Source: Undaria pinnatifida
Lineage: Eukaryota; Sar; Phaeophyceae; Laminariales; Alariaceae
DNA length: 64,000 bases
Direction of reading: 5' to 3'
Assembly (NCBI GenBank): GCA_012845835.1
Contig: JABAKD010000002.1
Location: forward strand, 22,496,699 to 22,560,698
How positions within the stretch are numbered: position 1 is the stretch's first letter; each line of letters starts with the position of its first letter. Of the stretch, positions 10,199-37,100 are shown piece after piece. Both the position numbers and the translations under genes were made by a program. The notes beneath the pieces were generated by a model. It had not been told where the DNA came from. It saw only the letters and a list, made by a program, of their open reading frames with translations, and ran no database searches.

Positions 10199-13100
10199 TG
10201 CGTTGCGATCGGGCCCGTCATTGCGGTAGAGTTGGAGAGTGAGGACGACCGACGTCTATCTGATCTGTGTTTACGGCGTGAAGCGGCCATTCGCGACCAT
10301 CCTCAAGGAACGAGTGAATGACCGTCAGCTGTTTCGCTGCGCGCTGCGGGTTGCGGCTGATGTGCGCGAGTGTGTGCATATACGTGAGACGATAGAGCAG
10401 TGCCACGTATACTTCGAAGTATGTCGCTGATCTACAGGCACTGGCTGGCTCGGGTGGTCCTTGCGCAGGTTGTAGCTTGGTGGTTCAAGTTCCAATTGTT
10501 GAGAGAGGCGCGCTTTTTTCTTCTGTCACATTTGCCTTTGGCCGCACTTTTGACGTTGTCTGGTGTTACCCGCTCTTTCGGACGGGACGTCACGCTCATC
10601 AGCATCGAGCGCTACTCCACAGTACTAGACAGCTTTTCGTGAGATAGAGGTATTTTCGAACTATGAACGATGGTGTTGCGTAATTCGCTGATAACTTGTG
10701 GTTATCTTTGCTGGTGTTGCGTACCTTGGCAACTACTGGGTACAGATGGGTCATCGAGGGGTGTCATGTTGAATATCTGCGTAATTTGGAGCTCGATTTA
10801 TGTGCCCAACATTCAGCAGCATCTAAAACGATTGCGTACTTTGTACACAGCAGTACAGACGAACATTCATTGCATTTACCCGTCTGTGAAATACGAGAGA
10901 AGAAGTCAACAAGAGTGTATATAGAACGTAGAATGCCCCTCCCGCGGTGAACGGCCACTACCCACGGCAGCAGAGTTTTCAGTTGATAACATTAAAAAGT
11001 CGGATACATGTATGTATGTGCGTGTGACCTTGAGAATTGCTTTAGTGGCAACTATTATTTATACTGACTTTTTTTTTACTTTGGCTTTTGACTACGTTGA
11101 CTGCGTACTTGGTAGTGTATCTTCATGGTTTACTGCTGTTGATCTTGTAGTGCTGATGTTGTAGCACTTGCTGCGTACTCGATGACATGATGATATTATG
11201 ACATTATGACAATGCTGCAGCAGCAAGCAGCAGTACTAGTAGTAGCCTACTACGATTAATAATAATATTATTAATAGTAGTATTATTATCGTACCACCAC
11301 ATACGAAGTACCTCATTAAATAATAAATGTGTTTTTTTGCACAGAAGTTGAGTTTGGAGGGGGGAGGGGCGAATGCCTATGTCCTTACTTGTGTGGCAAT
11401 CATATAACGGTTCCCTCGAGTCTCAAGTGGGTGGTAAAAACACTTCGCATGCACCCGATCCGTCGCTTTATGCGTTATCTTACCGGCACTACAGTATCTA
11501 TGATCAGAACAACAAGCACTACAAAGCTCTGTGAGCTATCTCGTACGACCACACAAAAAAAATAAAATGCCAAAAAACTCTGTTTCTAGGAGGAATTCAT
11601 TAGAGTTTATCGCAAGGTTTGTGGTATGTATGGCTCGTCACGTATTAATAGTGTCCTCCTGAGGGTGGGGGAAACGTGCGAAATGCTCCCCCCGCGGGCT
11701 GCGACACAAAAAATCTACACTATGATGCCCAACCGACAGATTCCCATTGTCTATGTCTGGACCGTCAGTACGTACGTGAGAGTTTTGGCGAGGGGAGACA
11801 TTTGTTTTCTAATTTTGTGTAAATTTTGTTTCTCTCATCTACGGACAGAACAAAAATCAGAAGAAATATCAAAACGCCTCCGAATATTTAACCGCAAATT
11901 TCGCGACCAAGACGAGCAGCGAAGCAAATTACATCAGACACCGCAGCAATACGGAGGACAGAGGGCGGGCATCCACGTATCGGAAAAGCCTCGAGACTGA
12001 ACCCCAGGCTGCATAGCGCCTGCTGAGACACCTGCCCTCTCGCTTCCATCCAGAATCCTTCCGCTTCGATCGGTGAGCGTGCCCCCAGCAAAGTTCTGTT
12101 TGAGCTTTTCAGCTTTTGGAGCGCCGCTGGTACGGCGTACTCTCGCGTTTTTTGGTAGTCCGAAAGCAGTCGGTATAGCGACGCCTTAGCACCCGATGAG
12201 GTATGATTCGACTCGGCAAGGCATGACGCAAGTGTAGACGGGAGAACCAGCCTCCTCTGGGAGGCCACCCCGGACAACCTAGTTTAGTTTGGGACTTTTT
12301 CGCCCGGCCACTATCTACTCTTCTTCCGCCTGTTAGCGTTTTGCGAACCGCCGAGAGAACGCGCACTATTTGCTCGGCCTACACGCCCAACACCCTAAGC
12401 GAGGGGCTAGCTTTGGTGACGGCTACTAGTACTGGTACCCACGGGCTCGGGTAGTTGGCTGGAGTCTATAGTCGGCTCCTCCGAGGCCCTTCCTTGATAT
12501 TGTTGAGACAATGCATGGTCATACGCGGGCCGTCCTTTTTTGGTCGCCTACCCGCCAAGGTTTTGTGATCTGTGTTGATAACTTGAGTGATATAGTAGTC
12601 TGTACCCGGTACGTAAGAAAACACCGGCGCAACTCATAAAAAGGTCTCCCATATGACAGCAGTCCTTATGTTTCGAGCTACCTCGCACACCTTTCGTTGC
12701 CCGGCCGCATCACGGGTAATTTGCTCTCAGCCCCCGCCCATTGTGTTAGTGGTGTTTTGTTTAACTGGTTGGGCCATCGTTTCGCAGGCAACCTGCCGTC
12801 ATCCTGTCTTCCCGGCGGGGTATCGTAAATTAATCGCATGTGTGTATCATAGGGTTGGTAGGCCCGTAGGCCCCTCTCCCAAGGTTTTCGGTTCCTCAAA
12901 CGGCACGTGCAGCGTGATGGTACTAGTCTAGACTATTTAACAGTACTATAGTCTATACTAGTAATGCTTTTCGGCTCTGTACTACCTCCTTGGTACGTAC
13001 GTAACCAACAGTAACACCCTACTAACAGCTAAGAGCTTCGTACCCAGCGCGGACGTGTGACAACGACGGAGTATCATATTTTATGTGCCTGATGCACTCG

Positions 13101-13432
13101 CAATCTGAAGACCGCACACGAAAAGTAGCCCCTCCCTCTCTGTCTCTGGTACACTCTACTTTATGTGTATTCCAACCTTACCTGGTACCCTTGTTGGTTC
13201 GTTTCCCCACCCTTTCTGCCATCCGGTGCAGGGGCCAGCAGTACCCGGGTGCGTTATCTGTGCTTGTTCCGTCAAAATAGTAGACCTGGTATAGTCAACT
13301 ACAGCCCAGCAGAACAGCGGCAGCGGCAGCAACGGCGGCGGCGGCAGCAGCAACAACAACAGCAGTAGCAGCAACAGCAGTAGCAGCAACAGCAGCAGCG
13401 GCAGCAGCAGCCGAGCCGAGCGGAGCAACAGG
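10199..13432. other. Intergenic region FIP1-coronin
   Basis: No supported gene. It holds FIP1 3' sequence, an AT-rich stretch with (TAA/TAT)n around 11250-11300, and a few unremarkable open frames (for example minus strand 11888-12277) without recognisable domains. It ends in a CAG/CGG-rich tract (about 13301-13431) directly before the coronin start codon. Confidence 0.5.
13301..13431. repeat. CAG/CGG-rich tract in the coronin 5' leader
   Basis: Imperfect CAG, CGG and CAA triplets run up to the base before the coronin ATG at 13433. If transcribed, this is a purine-rich triplet-repeat 5' UTR. Open frames across it encode only glutamine, alanine or leucine runs. Confidence 0.8.
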
Positions 13433-26642
<13,210 letters not shown>

Positions 26643-28829
26643 GTGCCTCGTGTTCCCTCTGAAAGGATTCGATGCCAGCGGCTGCGGTAGTGCTGTCAGC
26701 AGCAGCGGTGGAGGCGGCAGCGGAGAGGGGAGGGGCTGGGGGGGGGGAGGGGGGGGGGGGGTGAAGCCTGAAGTTGTTGTGCCCGGAATCAGTGGACGCC
26801 TTTTGTTCGGGTTGTGGGATGGGTGGTGTGTGAGGCGGGGGAGTCTCGCGGGCCTCGCTCTTTACGGGGTGTGGGGTGTAGGATGTGGGCAGGCGTTTTT
26901 TTTTGTTAACTTCGCGTTGGGAGGACATTTGACTTTAGTCTACCCTCCCGTTTTTTTGTTTTGTTTTTCTCCCGAGTCTAAGCCAAAGCGTGGTCGCGGC
27001 GGGTAGGGAAGGGGGAGAGGCTGAAACGAAGGAGGGCCGGGTGTTTTAGCCTTTCGCCTTTTTTATATTTGTTTCGGTCAAAGTTGGTTGGGCGCTGTCG
27101 GGGGAGAGGAGTCTCCGGGCGGACGAGAAGGCGAAAAGGAAGGAGATGAAGGGATATTTTTTAATGAGCAGGTTGTTTTGCTCTCTCTCGGCCGGCATAT
27201 TTTTTGCCCGTCCAGAAACGAGGAGTGGGAGAGAGTGAGGTGTGCTTTCTGTTGTTTATCTTTCTTGTTTCGTTTTGGTTTCGATCCGCGCGAGAGCTTT
27301 TGCTTCTTTGTGGGCGTGTCCCGTTGTATACCCCCGTCTCTTCTCCGATCCCTTACTTTGGCCCCTCCGCCCCGAACCCACCCTCGACCAAAACCCCAAC
27401 CACCCACCCCCCCTCTTTCGCGGGTTTGTGGCGTGTGATGTACCCTCCCTAGTTTTTCTGCTGTACTGTTGCGATAATTTTTTTACTCCACCTGTAGCCG
27501 TCTTTCTTTTCATCCTCTTTTGCTACTGTTGTTCCGTAGGAAAGTTTATCGAACCGCGATGTTGGGGGAGGGGCGGAGGCACTAGTGGGGGAGGGGGGGG
27601 GGGGGGGGGCAACCCTATGGTCAGTGTTGTGTTGGAGTCTATGGTGGGGTCGGTGTTTGAAAGTTGGAATTGGAGGGTTAGGGATGTGCCGGTCAGGGTC
27701 GGTGGGGGGGGCAAGCCGTTTGTTTTTGGACAGTTCGTTGTGTGCCCGTGCGGCGTGAATTGACCCAAAACGGAAGAAGTAAACGACAAAAATGAAAAAT
27801 ATATATGAAAGAAGGTGCCGCCTGGCCAGTCCAGGGGAATAATAGGATATTTCGTCTATTCGGCGAGCGATGTTTTTGGGTTCCTCCGTGCCTGGTGCGC
27901 GGCGATGGGCCTTTCGTCGTTTCGTATCATGGGTTTATTTCTTTTTCGCTTAGCATCTCGCTTCGTGAAATATTATCAATGTGCCAAAAAAGAACAAAAC
28001 AACAAACATGGCCAAGAAGGGCGGATGAACGGTGCTAACGTGCGCAATTATGAGCACGGGGTCTTTTTCTTGCGGTCTGGCGCGTTTTTGGCTTCGTTTG
28101 TTTTTCGGTAAATGTTGGTTTTCGTTTTTTTTTTGCTTCCGTTCACATTTTGTTTTGTTTGCTGCCCGATTTCTCCTTTTCTTTCCTTCTGTTATTTCTT
28201 CCTGTTTTCATTTCTAGATGGGCTTTTTAGCGTTTCTATCGTTCCTGCTTTAGCTTGTCCTTTTTTTTTTGTCCTTTTTGGCTTCTTTCTGTCATACTCG
28301 CGTCATCCTTGCTTTTTTTTTTTCATTTTCGAGAGATCGTTGGGTGGTACAATATGAGAACGAACAATAGTGCTTAGGGTATCATACGACGTACCCGGTA
28401 CGAACTTCAAAAATAAGACAGTAACAACCAGCCAACCTCTGAGCGGCGCGGCGCGGCGCGGTGGTGGTCCACCGAGTGCGCATTGGCCGATTTCTGGAGC
28501 TGGTGTCGTGGCGAAATTCCTTGCAATTTTCCGGGAATTTTCCCTTCATCTGAGCTGACGTACGTCGTATGATTTTTTACGATTTTACGCAGCCGGGGGG
28601 GAGGTGGGGGCAAAAAAATGGGGAGGGAACGGTGGAGGCAAGGGAGGGAGCAGGGGTCGGGGGGGGGGGGATGAAAGCAAGCACAAGCATTGTGTTGGCC
28701 TGGCAGAGGGGGGTTGGGGGGGGGGTTGTACGTGGTCATCATCGTCGGCGGCGAAGGAAGGCACGTCTTGGGGCCAGCCGGCCGTCTGTACGAGATAAAC
28801 GTTTTTGTTTTCTGTCTCTGTGACTGTAG

Positions 28830-28950
28830 GTTTGGTTCGGTTCAGCTCCGTGCCGTTTGGTTCTGGCAGGTCCGGTTAAGTTCCGTTCGGTCAGGTCCGA
28901 TTAAGTTCGGTTCGGTGCGGTTGGAATCGGTTTGGGTCGGTTCGGCTTTT
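28830..28950. repeat. GGTTC/GGTCCGATTAAGTTC minisatellite
   Basis: Degenerate units of GGTTCGGTTC and GGTCCGATTAAGTTCGGTTC form a 120-bp block downstream of coronin. Confidence 0.85.
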
Positions 28951-30371
28951 TAGTTGGCGAAAAAGGCGAAGTGGGTTGGATGGGCGGATGGGCCACCGAT
29001 CCCTTTGTGTTTTTACTTATGCCCTCCTGTTATCCTGCCTGTGGTATCGCGGACAAAGGAGATAAGAGTTGTTAGAGGTTGGCCGGGGGAGAGTGGTGTA
29101 GGGACTTGTGACTGGTTCGCGGAAGTTGTCCGAGTCCCTCGAGAAGGGGTTTAGTTGTTCCACCGCCGCTGCTGCTGCTGGTACTGCTGCTACCGCCACC
29201 ACCACCACCGCCCACACAAGGTCGGTTTGGAGGAGGACGAAGGGGGCGTAACCGCAACCCTGGCGTTTATCTCTTAGGCCAAACAGTGAGGACGGTGATG
29301 GTGTGTCGTGTCCGTGGGGATGGTGGTGTCCATCGCAGGTCAAACAATGAGGATGGCAATAGTAGCGGTGGTGATCATGAGGGTGAGGGGTGGTGGAGTG
29401 GTGGTGGTGGTGGTGGTGGTGGTGACGATGCGCTTGCTTGCTTGCATGCTCGCAGGGAACCGTTCCGCACGGCGGTGACGCCGGCGGTACAGTGGTGATG
29501 AGGGTGGTGGGCTATGTTGGTGGTGGCGGTGCGTCTGCCCCCCCCCCATCCACCCTATCAGTTCAAAAGAAGAGAATAAAAAGCGGAAGAAGACGATTCT
29601 CCTGAAACTTGAAATGACCGACTGGCCGAAGACAGGTGATCAATAAATTGACCGACAAGAACGATGACGACGCGGTAGGGTGGTCGTCCGTGCCGTTGTC
29701 GGCATTGTTTTCGTCGGGTCTGGACCCGAAGTTCGGTGAGGGGGGGGTCTCCCAGTTTCCCTATCTATCGACCGGATTTAGGCGATTATAATATAATTCC
29801 AGATACCAGGAGGCACTTGACAGCGCGAGCGGCCCTTAAACTCACTCTCAAAAACAGACGTAAGACTTTGGAGGGTGCCCCCGTTTTTTGGCGACCTGTT
29901 TAAGCTACGATAACAACGGCGGTATCAACGGCGAGACACCAGTTGTTCTGTTGTTGCCTTGCCCCGAGGAGAGGGGGTATTACTAGTAATAGGTGCCGGC
30001 TACGAAAGGAAAAGTTAAATTTTGCTTTTTGCCCGCCGGACGGAAGGAAACAAGTTGTTAAGAACCAAAAATCAGGTGCGTGTGCTTGTAGGTAGAACCC
30101 TTGTTTTTTCTGTGAAACTCGTCGACGACGCGTGGCGATGATGAGGATGATGAACGATTGGCGATGAATCACGCGATGGTCAAATTATTATGACGACGGT
30201 GACGGTGATTATCATGGATGATAGTTAGAGCTGTGAGTCGGCAGGATTTCAAACTCGACTAAAAACTAATCAGTAGGTACCGTTAACCAACTAAGTAACT
30301 TTGGTCGGCAAGTCGGGCGGCGAAACCAGCTGATGGCCAGCCGACTTTCCGACGTAAGCCAGGAGACACAT

Positions 30372-30560
30372 TCTGAACAACGGGGCTCCTTAACCCAAAA
30401 TCGTCGTATTTTTTGTTCCTTTTCTTTTTGTTTTGCATTGTGACTACTTTTTTACATCTAGGCGGTGGGTTTGGTCATTGGGCTGCACTTTCAGTTTTTT
30501 ACTCTCAAAATAAGTTTTTAGGGTGAGGCATACTCGTAGAACTCCTCAATCAAGTGGTTA
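30372..30560 (+). repeat. Dispersed repeat family R1, copy b
   Basis: Starts TCTGAACAACGGGGCTCCTT then AACCCAAAATCGTCG, followed by a T-rich stretch and a TCTAGGCGGTGGGTTTGGTC block. The order matches the other R1 copies. Confidence 0.7.
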
Positions 30561-30982
30561 GGAGCCTCGAGACAGAAAACGGTGCACCTCACTTTTGCCG
30601 TAGCTCCAGAGAGGGAGGGAAAAAAAGGCTGTGGGCGCGTGTGCCCTTTTCCGTCGGCTAAGGCAACGAGGGGGGGCTCACTTTTTTGCGGGCTTTTTTG
30701 CCGTGGCTCGAGGGATCGCTCGCGCGAGTGACCTTCGTGTGTACCTAACTTGCGGCCTTAAGCTGTCGTGATGTTTCAATTTTGCGATACGAATCCGCAA
30801 GGAAATGGTAAGCGACGTTGCGCCAAAAAATACGAAAAGTCAATAGCAACAGTCAACAGCAAAGGTCACTCGTGGTGGAGAGTGGTGAAAATCCGGCGTT
30901 TGGTGACAATGGGAGGTAGACGCGTCGTACGATAGAGAGGTGGCGGCGTTTCTCTGCTATTATTATTATATTCCTTTTTTTC

Positions 30983-31140
30983 TGAATGACGGGGTGAACT
31001 CCTTAACCTAAAATCGTCGGGGAACTAACTCTCCACTCTTTTTCTCGCATTTTTTTTTGGTTTTGATGCCTACAGCAGCAGGCCGCATGGGATTGTGTTC
31101 ATCGGCTTGTACTTTTCGTTCTCCCTTCTAAGAGGCGTGA
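30983..31140 (+). repeat. Dispersed repeat family R1, copy c
   Basis: Starts TCTGAATGACGGGGTGAACT, then CCTTAACCTAAAATCGTCGG, a T-rich stretch, GGCCGCATGGGATTGTGTTC and TACTTTTCGTTCTCCC. It is ordered like the other R1 copies. Confidence 0.7.
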
Positions 31141-31567
31141 GCTGCGATATATAGGGGTGCACCACACATTTTCTGAGGTTCCTCGCCGTAGGGGCCTGTC
31201 CTTCTTAAGGCAAAACATTATTTGGAGAAAAAAAAAGAAAGCTGCTGAGACTGATTCTACAATAGCCCCGCACGAAACCGGCGATGTTTTTTAACGAACG
31301 TTTTATCTGGCTGCTCCACACGACAAAGTATTCTATGAAAAAACTATCTTCACATATTTGCTTGTTTGCGAAGAACTATCGAACGACGACTTCGGGGTGG
31401 CAAGGGACACCTTATTTCGGGAGATATGGCCGGGAACTGGTTTCAAAACCGGCGATTTCGTTGAAGAATAGTTGGGGGGGCTACCACCGTAGAACGACTC
31501 CTGACCGTGGATGAAAACAAACATGGCCTAGGCACACGACGATAATCATGCAAAAAAAAATGACCAA

Positions 31568-31645
31568 TGCTTTTTTCCCGACGATTCGGGGTCAAGGATC
31601 CCGTCGTTCAGAAACCATTTCACACGAAAAGAGCTACTTCTATCG
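31568..31645 (-). repeat. Dispersed repeat family R1, copy d (inverted)
   Basis: Read on the minus strand it gives GAAATGGTTTCTGAACGACG, GGATCCTTGACC and CGAATCGTCGGGAAAA, matching 32063-32120 on the plus strand at roughly 80% by eye. Copies d and e form an inverted pair about 0.5 kb apart. Confidence 0.7.
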
Positions 31646-32059
31646 TAGCTTTCATCCGTCCTTCAAAAACAGTCTTTGGGAGTTGAGAAGGGGTACAGTG
31701 TACAGCTGCTCAATATGTTACGAGCCTCAGAAAATAACGAGCGCACCTCTACCACCGGGCCTTCCCACAGCAAGGGTGCAGCAGAAAGTCCCTGAGCTCC
31801 TAACGCGAGGAGCTCAATATCTCGCCCGCAACATGACCTTAAAGGCATTGGTTCGCGCCTGCCGTCCGACCCAAGCTTGTATGCCTTAGCTCTACACCAA
31901 ATTCAATCGTAAACTATTTGACTAATCGGTAGTTCCCCACTTAACGCGCTCGATCGGCCAGAAACGATTTGGCCCCAAAGGTGCAAACCCTACCATAGGA
32001 TGACTCCACCGTAGCATGAGTCGGTGACGCGTACTTCTATACGATAGTAGGTGGCACTT

Positions 32060-32230
32060 TTCGCCTGAAACGGCTTCCGAACGACGGGACCCCTTGATCC
32101 GAAATCGTCGGGGAAAAAAACCGAGTAATTTTGTTGTGTATGATATGATTCTCGTTTTTGGGTACCTACGCCATGGGATTTTTCATCGTGTCTAGTGCTC
32201 AGCTTTTTTATTTTTCTCCAAATCAACGTT
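32060..32230 (+). repeat. Dispersed repeat family R1, copy e
   Basis: Contains CTTCCGAACGACGGGACCCC, GATCCGAAATCGTCGGGGAA, then GGGTACCTACGCCATGGGAT and TTTTTCTCCAAATCAACG. It is the copy closest to that in coronin intron 1. Confidence 0.7.
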
Positions 32231-33394
32231 TGGGAGAGGTCTTGAGCTCCCAAATTGAGGAAACCTCAGAAAAAAGTTGGTGCACCTCCATCGTAGCACG
32301 CGCACGGTACCTCGCCCTATCGTAGCCTTTTGGTCCGGGAGTCTGGGGGGGAAATATCGTGTCCTCGTACTGCTGTATTTTATGTTTTTCAAAACATCGG
32401 AATTTGTTGTGTGATAACGGTGGGGGTGGCAATGCGGGGGCGCGAGGGGAGGAGAAGGGACAAGGGGAGGAGCGGGATGGCGGGGGGGGGGGGGGGGGCA
32501 GCGGCTGATAGCCGCGCAGCTGACACGCAATCCATCCACGTGTGAATCGCTTATCAACAGTCGATACTTCGTCATCAATTATTGTGTGAAATGAAAAGAC
32601 ACCCAAGTGGACACTGGCAACTACATAGATGCCCCACGTCATACTGAGGGAAAGAAACCCCACCTGATACTGATAAATAAATACCTCACCGGACAGTTAG
32701 TGGGGAATAATAGAGACCCACCCGACAAGTGTACGCTGGTGAACTGGATTAAGTTCTTCGTTCAATCTTCATATTTTCATTTTTCACTCCTCTCGGAGCC
32801 AGAAACATGTGCCATCTCTTGTGTCCCCTGCCGGTATTCCCACCCGTTGGCACCACTCCACTTCGACGAACAACATCTAAGCTAAGGCGTATAGACTACA
32901 CATACAGCAACACCACACAAAAATAATCAAGAAACAAAAAAAAAACACTACGAGTGCGATATAGAATATATGCATGACCCACGAGTCACCAACGTAGTTC
33001 CGTTTCGGTCATAAACTACGGCTGTCACACCTTCCGTGGCGCCAAACGGAACGGCACCAGCGGCAAAAACATTTAGCGGCAGCGGCGGTGCAAATGAGGC
33101 TAGGGCAAGGCTACAGTAACAAAAGCTCTACCACTCTATCGTGGGGCCCTAGAGCTCTATAGCCTTAGATCCCTGGAACAACACAATAGGACACTACATA
33201 TAGCCTCTAGACAAGTAGTTTATAGCACGACGAAAGTACCGTAGCACTATTAATAGAGCACAATGCTAAAGCAGCACATCGAGACTCAACATGGCGGCGG
33301 GTGTGCCGGTACCACCCATAAGCAAACCGCCAAAAAAAGGTGCAGTACCCGCGGGCAACCTAGGCATCAAACCAAACATGTCTCCAGTTGATCA

Positions 33395-33480
33395 ACCAAC
33401 CAGCCAACTATCCCGACAGACCAACCAACTGACCAATCAACCGACCAACCAACCAACTAACTAACCGACCAACCAACCCA
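33395..33480. repeat. ACCAACCA-type short repeat
   Basis: Imperfect ACCA/ACTA/ACCG tetranucleotide array with no coding value. Confidence 0.8.
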
Positions 33481-33927
33481 CTAACCAACCAGGACGCCAC
33501 CGCTGCCGCCGCAAGGAAACGCCCCCAAGCTGTACCACACACAGTTCGCTACTGTGACGAAACTCGACTGAACAGGCATACTGTCCGTTTCTTTGGTACG
33601 TGGGGGGAAGGCGAAGCTAGCGTGACACAGGCAGACGACAAAAATAATCAACACCTCGACTAAAGGCGCCCTTCTTTTTGCTCCTTCGTGTTTCTAAGGC
33701 CTCTTGCTCTAGCTGCCCCCTCGACCCTCACCCCCCCCCCAAGCCAAAACAACAGCAGCCCGTACCATCGCGAATCTAGACCAAACCGAGGTTCCAGAGG
33801 GCATGCCGTGATGCCTCGTGACCTCACATCGTGGGGTGACATCCCGTCAGAGCGCTAGGCACGTACGCCCGCACGCCCACTCGCCTGCACCGGCATTCAC
33901 GCTACGTGGATACGCAACAACAGCAAG

Positions 33928-34136
33928 CTAGCTAGCTAGCGGCAACACAGCTGGTCTAGCTGGCCAGCTCGTAGCAACCAAAGCTGGCTAGAGCGACAAA
34001 GCTAGCAAGGCTAGCAAGGCTGGTAATGCTGGCTAGCTCGTGGAGAGCAAAGCTAGCTAGACAAACAAAAGCTAGCAAGGCAGCAAGGCTAGCAAGGCTT
34101 GCAAAGCAAGCCAAGCTAGCTACCTCCTAGCGAAAC
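33928..34136. repeat. GCTAGC-rich array downstream of NDC1
   Basis: Dense GCTAGC, CTAGCAAGG and CAAAGCTAGC motifs over 200 bp, in part palindromic. It ends about 40 bp before the NDC1 stop codon on the complementary strand, so it would lie in the NDC1 3' UTR. Confidence 0.8.
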
Positions 34137-34177
34137 TACCAAAACCAACACGTCTAGCAGTACTGGCATATCTATAT

Positions 34178-37100
34178 CTAGGCGCATAGTTTGTTGATGG
34201 TCTCAGCGTAGACGGGAGGGAAGCGGAAGTCGGGCAGGCAGCTCCGGTACCTTGTGGCGATAGCCGACAAGGCCTTCTCCACCGCCTCAAACGCCAGCTT
34301 CTTCGGTCCTTCAGGTAATGCCTCCTCCTTTTTTCGTCGCCCCCGATTCCCGAGAAAATGCCCCCCCCCCCAAAAAAAACATGCCACGAACAAAATAATT
34401 TAAAAAAAACGACAAGGGAACAAGAAAAATAAATTGGGTTAGAAAACAAGACGAAGAAGAGAAGGGGAGAAACCAGAAAAGGAAAGAAAGTAACAATTGA
34501 AGAGCAAAATAAAAAAGGAGAAAAACACCCAACGCGATGGGGGCTTCGCACAACGGAGTGGATGACGGATTGCTGTGAACGCACAGAAGAAGGGACGGAA
34601 CGAGGCGTGTACGTGGGCAGAAGGATACGGAGTGCCGCCAACGAACGATACTGAGTGCCTTGCCAAAAGAGGAGGAGGGGGGGGAGTTGGACGACTGGTT
34701 TTATGCGCAATACGGATGTACCCGGGGCGAGTCCAAAAAGGGGTGGGGGGGGGTCCGTACAGTAGGGTTCCCCCAATAAGGCGGTCTGAGCAAGGCGGCA
34801 TCCCGATATAAGGCGGTCACAACCACCTGCCGCGACTGACAATTGCACTGGCAACCTGGAATGAAAAAGGCGGCTTCCCGCAATAAGGCAGTCATATTGA
34901 TTGCTCTCGGCACATCGCCGCCTGACTGGGGAGGGGGAAACCCTACCGCAACACGACGCGTGCTACGACAGCGGTAGCAATTTCTTCAACAATTTTCGTT
35001 CGGCTTGAGGAAGCGCCTCAAGCCGACACCCTTGGATGGAATACCACCGGTGTTCAATCACACCATTCGTCGCACTGCTGTTTACCTAGACCTGGGGGAG
35101 CGACACTAAAGTTGCACTTTTCGATTTTTTATTTTTCCTCGGGGTTAGTTCTTGGTGAGATGACGGGCGACTCAAGCTTAGGAGTCGCACACAATTCAGG
35201 CGCGCCCTGACCGTACCACGTCACATGCCATTGTTGAAAATACACAAGGACGAAATCGTTGGTGGTCTTCCCTGAGCGTTGCTCAGCTTTTTCTTGAGCG
35301 CGCATTTCTTTTTGTTCGTTTTTCGCGTTTGCTCGCGATGAGGACCACCTTTTGTTCCGAAAACCCCCTCATTGTGCTCCCCGCCTCCCTACTGCCCCGG
35401 GTGCGTCTCGTCTCGACCGCGCTCGCGCGGTGCCCTGAGTCAAACGTGGCGACGATTTCAAAGTGGGCGGAAATCCACTTTTGAACCTTGGAAATCCCAG
35501 GGTCCCTGGTTCGATGCTCACCATGGCCACTTTGTCTTTTTCTTTTGTAGTTTTTTCAAGAAAAAATATACACCACACGCACTTTTTTTCATAGACCAAA
35601 AACACAAAAATCATGTTGGCGTTACCGCGAGCATACGACATGATGCAGATGTCTGCCATATTATAAAGAAAAATACACTCCAGCTGTGAGATCGAAGATT
35701 TTGTCGAATCTCATCTTTGCAAGCTGTGTGTGACACTCCGATCGCGCGTATTACTGGGTGTGTGTCCTCTGCCATATGTACCAGCTGCTACTGTCACTTG
35801 CTGCTACGGCGGATTCCTGTTTTTTGTCACTACTGGGCTGTACCACCAGGTAGTAGGTAACATACGATGTAGGAACGAGCGCATGATATCATACGAGCAC
35901 TCGTATAAGTGTAGTAGTGCTGCTGCTATACTAACGAGTACTCTTGCTGCGACTGTACGAACGACTGCCACTTTCACGCAGGCCAAAGAGGGACTAACGG
36001 CAAACAAACCACTGCAGATGAGAGCGATGTAAATATATGGTCATAGCCTTCGAAGCATTTGGGTCGGCTTTCCTTCACCGTGTTGATTCCGAGTGGGCAA
36101 CTGCTGTGCCTTTGCTTTCGCTTTAGTATGCTACATATTGTGACAGGTGGCCTATCTTTGTTTCATTGTTTCTCAGCGTTTTCTTTCTCTACGCTCAAGA
36201 ATAATTGTTTTGTATGCAACACTTGGCAGTGCTCTGTCGCAATCACGGCCTGGACTTGAATACGTACTACAATATAATACATCCTCTGTCATCACGGGCA
36301 TGCGCGGAGCCGCAGACGGGCGTCAGCCCTCCGCGGCGAAGCCCCCTGGTGTAGCATAATATATACCTAGTATATATACCAGGTATATTATAGCTCACAC
36401 AAGGCATATTCTAGCTTTGTCCGTGGTTTCGAAAAAGGCACAAGGAGTCTACAAGTAGGTAGGAAAACCTACCCAAACAGCACGTTCAGTCGGGGTACCA
36501 GAGGATGGCAACCAAAAACTTCAAGACCTACGGTAAAAAACAAAACAAAAATACAAAACCAAATGTACCATACCATACGGTGTGCACTCGACACGTGTGT
36601 CTGCACGATGAACATACACCACCAATCTTCCCCCGGGCATCAAGCAACCATTTTCGGTGTGTACTACTAACCGTAATAATATCAGAACAAAACGGCGCCC
36701 CTACACTTCCGGGCGGTGCGGTATGTACATATGCTATATACAAAAAAATAAATACCACGACGTATCACATGTGAAAATACGTGGCAGGGTGGTGAGCTCA
36801 ACCTTCATGTTTCTCCATCCGCCTCCGCCGGAGGGTCAAGAAGCAACTATTTTATCAGCTGCTATTTATGTCAGAAGGTGCTCGTGGATACATCACACAC
36901 AGCTTGCAAAGATAGGTTTCGATGAAATCTTCGATCTCACAGCTGGAGTGTATTTTTATTTGTATAATACTTCGAAGTATATAAAAGCACACGCGCTACA
37001 CTGCTGTAGTCCCAAGGGGAGTCGCCGACCAATATCCTTAATGAGGACACACACCCAGTACTACGCGCGATCGGAGTATCACACACAGCTTGCAAAGATG

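Larger units (their letters stand above)
26643..34177. other. Convergent intergenic region, coronin to NDC1
   Basis: This 7.5 kb stretch lies between the stop codons of two convergent genes, and no protein gene is supported in it. It holds poly-G/poly-C runs (about 26740-26761, 27590-27610, 32481-32498), a GGTTC-type minisatellite (28830-28950), GGT runs (29394-29424), three or four copies of repeat family R1 (30372-32260), an ACCAACCA repeat (about 33395-33480) and a GCTAGC-rich block (33928-34136). Confidence 0.6.

Noticed and set aside
11252..11285. AT palindrome as an origin or hairpin terminator
   Set aside because: Only a 14-bp perfect palindrome inside (TAA)n low complexity; no supporting context.
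35440..35530. tRNA-like box GGTTCGATGC
   Set aside because: No D-arm, anticodon arm or matching acceptor stem could be drawn.
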